A stretch of DNA of 64,000 nt from IDS-8 sp040902105 (GTDB taxonomy: Bacteria; Pseudomonadota; Gammaproteobacteria; Steroidobacterales; Woeseiaceae): NCBI GenBank assembly GCA_040902105.1, contig JBBDXW010000025.1:105229-169228 (forward strand). Reading direction: 5' to 3'. The translations under genes were made by a program, and so were the position numbers. Positions within the stretch are counted from its first letter, which is position 1. Each line of letters begins with the position of its first letter. Under the pieces are notes generated by a model. It searched no databases. It saw only the letters and a list, made by a program, of their open reading frames with translations, and was not told where the DNA came from. This document shows, piece after piece, positions 61,527 to 64,000 of the stretch.

Positions 61527-62552
61527 TTACGCGCTCTGCTTCAGATCTACTCGGTAGTAGTCAATGTACCAGTCGACGAATCGCTTTACACCCGTTTCAA
61601 TCGGAGTACCCGGCTTATAACCCACGTCGCGGGCAAGGTCTTCCGCATCCGCATACGTATCCGGCACATCGCCCGGTTGCATGGGCAGCAGGTTCTTCTC
61701 GGCCTTTTTACCGAGGCACTCCTCGATCACTTCGATATATCGCATCAGTTCGACAGGTCGCTGATTGCCGATATTGTAGAGCCGGTACGGCGCCTTGCTG
61801 GTGCCGGGGTCGGGAACGTCAGAATCCCATGCGTCGTTCGGCAGAGCGACATGATCCAGGGAACGGACCACGCCTTCGACGATGTCGTCTATATAGGTGA
61901 AGTCGCGGCGGTGATTGCCGTAGTTGAACACGTCGATCGGCCTGCCTTCGAGAATGTTCCTCGTGAACATGAACAACGCCATGTCCGGGCGCCCGAACGG
62001 TCCGTACACGGTAAAAAAGCGCAGGCCGGTCGTCGGCAGCCTGTAAAGGTTCGCGTAGGTGTGTGCCATCAGTTCGTTGGCTTTCTTGGTCGCGCCGTAG
62101 AGCGCCAACGGGTGATCGACATTCTGGTGAATCGAAAACGGCATCGCGGTATTCGCGCCATAGACCGAACTCGACGACGCGTAGACCAGGTGCTCGACGT
62201 CGTTGTGCCGGCAGCCTTCCAGTACGTGCAGGGTGCCGACGATGTTGCTGTCGATGTAGGCGTGAGGGTTCTCGAGCGAATAGCGAACGCCGGCCTGCGC
62301 GGCCAGGTGCACGACCCTGTCGAATTTCTCGCGCGCGAACAGTTTTTCCATGCCGTCGCGGTCGATAAGGTCCAGCCGCACCATGGAGAAATTGTCGAAC
62401 CCGGCCAGCAGCGCCGCGCGCGCGTGCTTCAAACTGACGTCGTAATAGGCGTTGAAATTGTCGAGGCCCACAACGGTATCGCCGCGTTCGACAAGGCGCA
62501 TAGCGGTGAAGCATCCGATGAATCCAGCCGCTCCGGTAACCAGTACTTTCAT
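61527..62552 (-). CDS. UDP-glucuronate 4-epimerase-like enzyme
   Basis: 341 residues, extended short-chain dehydrogenase/epimerase with a NAD site VTGAAGFIGCFTAMRL, the substrate loop GLDNFNAYYDVSLKHAR typical of CapI/LspL enzymes, and the catalytic pair in SSSVYGANT and LYGATKKANE (Tyr-X3-Lys). It would turn UDP-glucuronate into UDP-galacturonate; ugd at 35.4 kb provides the substrate. An alternative is a TviC-like role on UDP-N-acetylhexosaminuronate, given the TviB-like dehydrogenase 28 bases upstream. Confidence 0.9.
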   Translation of the reverse strand: MKVLVTGAAGFIGCFTAMRLVERGDTVVGLDNFNAYYDVSLKHARAALLAGFDNFSMVRLDLIDRDGMEKLFAREKFDRVVHLAAQAGVRYSLENPHAYIDSNIVGTLHVLEGCRHNDVEHLVYASSSSVYGANTAMPFSIHQNVDHPLALYGATKKANELMAHTYANLYRLPTTGLRFFTVYGPFGRPDMALFMFTRNILEGRPIDVFNYGNHRRDFTYIDDIVEGVVRSLDHVALPNDAWDSDVPDPGTSKAPYRLYNIGNQRPVELMRYIEVIEECLGKKAEKNLLPMQPGDVPDTYADAEDLARDVGYKPGTPIETGVKRFVDWYIDYYRVDLKQSA

Positions 62553-62580
62553 TCAGTCGTCCTGTCGCATGCGGATCGTT

Positions 62581-63861
62581 TCAGAGCCTGTCGTCGGACA
62601 TGCTGCTGGGCAGCAGGTATTTTATGTCGTAGATGATCGAGGTTGCATTGCCGAACGCGCGCACGCCCTGGTCGCCCATCTCCCTGAATTGCTTGTGCGC
62701 CACGGCCAGCACGATAACATCATACGATTCCCTTTGCGGCTCAACCGCCATATCCATTCCGTACTCGGCCTTCGCTTCCACGGGATCGACCCACGGATCG
62801 TGCACGTCGACGAGCGCGCCGTAGGATCGCAGCTCCTTGACGATATCGATCACCTTGGTATTCCTGACATCCGGGCAATTCTCCTTGAAAGTCAGTCCGA
62901 GAACCAGCACACGGGCTTTAAGCGGTTGCAACCCCCGGGATAACATCAGCTTGACGATGCGCGACGCGATGTAGATGGACATGTTGTCGTTGATGCGCCG
63001 GCCGGCAAGGATCATTTCGGGGTTGTAACCGAGCTGTTGGGCCTTGTACGCGAGGTAGTACGGGTCGATGCCGATGCAATGTCCACCGACGAGGCCCGGG
63101 CGAAACGGCAGGAAATTCCACTTTGTCCCGGCGGCTACGAGTACCTCTTCGGTGTCGATGCCGACCCGATCGAAAATCATCGCAAGTTCGTTGACCAATG
63201 CGATGTTCACGTCGCGCTGGGTATTCTCGATTACCTTCGCTGCTTCCGCGACCTTAATGCTCGAGGCCTTGTGGGTGCCTGCCGTAATGATAGTGCGATA
63301 AACCGAATCGATGTAGTCGCCCGCTTCCGGTGTCGACCCGGAGGTCACCTTGAGTATGGTTGGCAGCCGGTGGTCCTTGTCGCCGGGATTGATGCGCTCG
63401 GGGCTGTAGCCGACATAGAAATCCCGGTTGAGCTTCAGGCCGGAATGTTCCTCGAGAAATGGCACACAAAACTCTTCCGTGGCGCCCGGATAGACCGTCG
63501 ACTCATAGACGACGACGTCGCCGAGCTTCAGGACCTTGCCGATCGTGATGCTCGCGTTCCTGAGCGGCGTCAGCAGCGGCCGGTTGCCGTCGCCTATGGG
63601 AGTCGGAACCGTAACGACGTAGAAGTTACAGTCGGACAGCGCGCCAGGATCGGATGAGAATCGGAGATGTTTCGCGGTTCCCAGTTCGTCGGACGATATC
63701 TCCAGCGTCGCATCCGTGCCTGCCTCGAGATCCGCGACACGCGATTTCTTTACGTCGAAGCCGACGGTCGGATATTTGCGGCCGAACTCGACGGCGAGCG
63801 GCAGGCCGACATAGCCGAGACCGATCACGCCGATCTGGAGTTTTTTGATGTCGAAGGTCAT
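62581..63861 (-). CDS. Nucleotide-sugar dehydrogenase (TviB/WbpA-like)
   Basis: 426 residues, UDP-glucose/GDP-mannose dehydrogenase superfamily, in the branch that oxidises UDP-N-acetylglucosamine or -galactosamine to the uronate. Landmarks: IGVIGLGYVGLPLAVEFG, TVPTPIGDGNRPLLTPL, STVYPGATEEFCVPFLEE, ERINPGDKDHRL, NTQRDVNIALVNELAMIFDR and GGHCIGIDPYYLAYKA with the active-site Cys. LGLTFKENCPDVRNTKV closes the C-terminal domain. The ATG at 63861 was chosen over 63900 since it directly precedes the Rossmann domain and follows AGGG. It heads the epimerase-pgi operon. Confidence 0.9.
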   Translation of the reverse strand: MTFDIKKLQIGVIGLGYVGLPLAVEFGRKYPTVGFDVKKSRVADLEAGTDATLEISSDELGTAKHLRFSSDPGALSDCNFYVVTVPTPIGDGNRPLLTPLRNASITIGKVLKLGDVVVYESTVYPGATEEFCVPFLEEHSGLKLNRDFYVGYSPERINPGDKDHRLPTILKVTSGSTPEAGDYIDSVYRTIITAGTHKASSIKVAEAAKVIENTQRDVNIALVNELAMIFDRVGIDTEEVLVAAGTKWNFLPFRPGLVGGHCIGIDPYYLAYKAQQLGYNPEMILAGRRINDNMSIYIASRIVKLMLSRGLQPLKARVLVLGLTFKENCPDVRNTKVIDIVKELRSYGALVDVHDPWVDPVEAKAEYGMDMAVEPQRESYDVIVLAVAHKQFREMGDQGVRAFGNATSIIYDIKYLLPSSMSDDRL

Positions 63862-63944
63862 AGGGGGCCCTGATTCGGAAATGTCGCGTTTATGTAACAT
63901 AGATTTCCGCGGTGCGCTTCCGCTTTTTGGTTGGGTGGGCGGTT

Positions 63945-63970
63945 GGTCGCCCGCAATGGCGGGCTCCTAC
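63945..63970 (-). repeat. REP-like palindrome, type A
   Basis: A reverse copy of the type A element upstream of the nucleotide-sugar dehydrogenase gene, close to the right edge of the window. The last 30 bases show nothing else. Confidence 0.87.
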
Positions 63971-64000
63971 AATGCCTGCGATAACGCCTGGCGAAACCCT

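Noticed and set aside
26063..63970. CRISPR-like array from the recurring 26-base palindromes
   Set aside because: The copies are kilobases apart, in both orientations, with no regular spacers and no cas genes.

Overview
This 64 kb window is a surface-polysaccharide region of a GC-rich Gram-negative bacterium, most likely a gammaproteobacterium. The evidence is an exosortase A (XrtA/PEP-CTERM) locus, a Kps-type ABC capsule exporter, a Wzi-like outer-membrane protein and dispersed REP-like palindromes of the gammaproteobacterial style. I cannot name the genus; a marine, Woeseia-like lineage is only a guess. Two runs of exactly ten N (32366-32375 and 56633-56642) sit inside REP palindromes, so this is a scaffolded assembly joined at repeats.

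Region 1 (1-25.9 kb) is the XrtA locus. After a truncated asparagine-synthase gene at the left edge, all genes lie on the minus strand. In transcription order they are: response regulator PrsR, EpsB-type priming sugar transferase, histidine kinase PrsK, TPR lipoprotein PrsT, polysaccharide export lipoprotein, chain-length protein, tyrosine autokinase, a beta-barrel protein, a polysaccharide deacetylase, a FemAB-like protein, amidotransferase 2, exosortase A fused to EpsI, glycosyltransferase stp2, amidotransferase 1, two more GT4 enzymes and a second deacetylase. The set makes and exports an exopolysaccharide and sorts PEP-CTERM proteins. The XrtA-associated ATPase usually found next to the deacetylase, and any flippase or polymerase, are not in the window.

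Region 2 (26-32.3 kb) looks like the regulated output. A single PEP-CTERM fibro-slime protein sits behind a near-perfect sigma-54 (-24/-12) promoter, as expected for a PrsR target. Divergent from it is a TPR plus beta-helix lipoprotein. Next is an Ig-like/FN3 lipoprotein behind a clear class I cyclic-di-GMP riboswitch, then a second PrsK-like kinase without a partner regulator.

Region 3 (32.4-38 kb) supplies precursors: phosphomannomutase, ManC, UDP-glucose dehydrogenase and a WecA/MraY-type lipid-carrier transferase.

Region 4 (38.4-42.7 kb) is a kpsM-kpsT-kpsE-kpsD exporter operon whose stop and start codons overlap at every junction. Region 5 (42.8-56.6 kb) is a variable region of sulfotransferase-like, methyltransferase and glycosyltransferase genes. 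It includes a roughly 1,100-residue methyltransferase/coiled-coil/double-glycosyltransferase protein, and duplicated modules of a GT28-like enzyme plus a small unknown protein, one of them decayed. The part from 42.8 to 48.8 kb looks AT-richer than the rest.

Region 6 (56.6-64 kb) holds a beta-barrel protein, a Wzi-like protein, glucose-6-phosphate isomerase, a UDP-glucuronate-4-epimerase-like enzyme and a TviB-like nucleotide-sugar dehydrogenase. I found no tRNA, rRNA, CRISPR array, transposase or phage gene.
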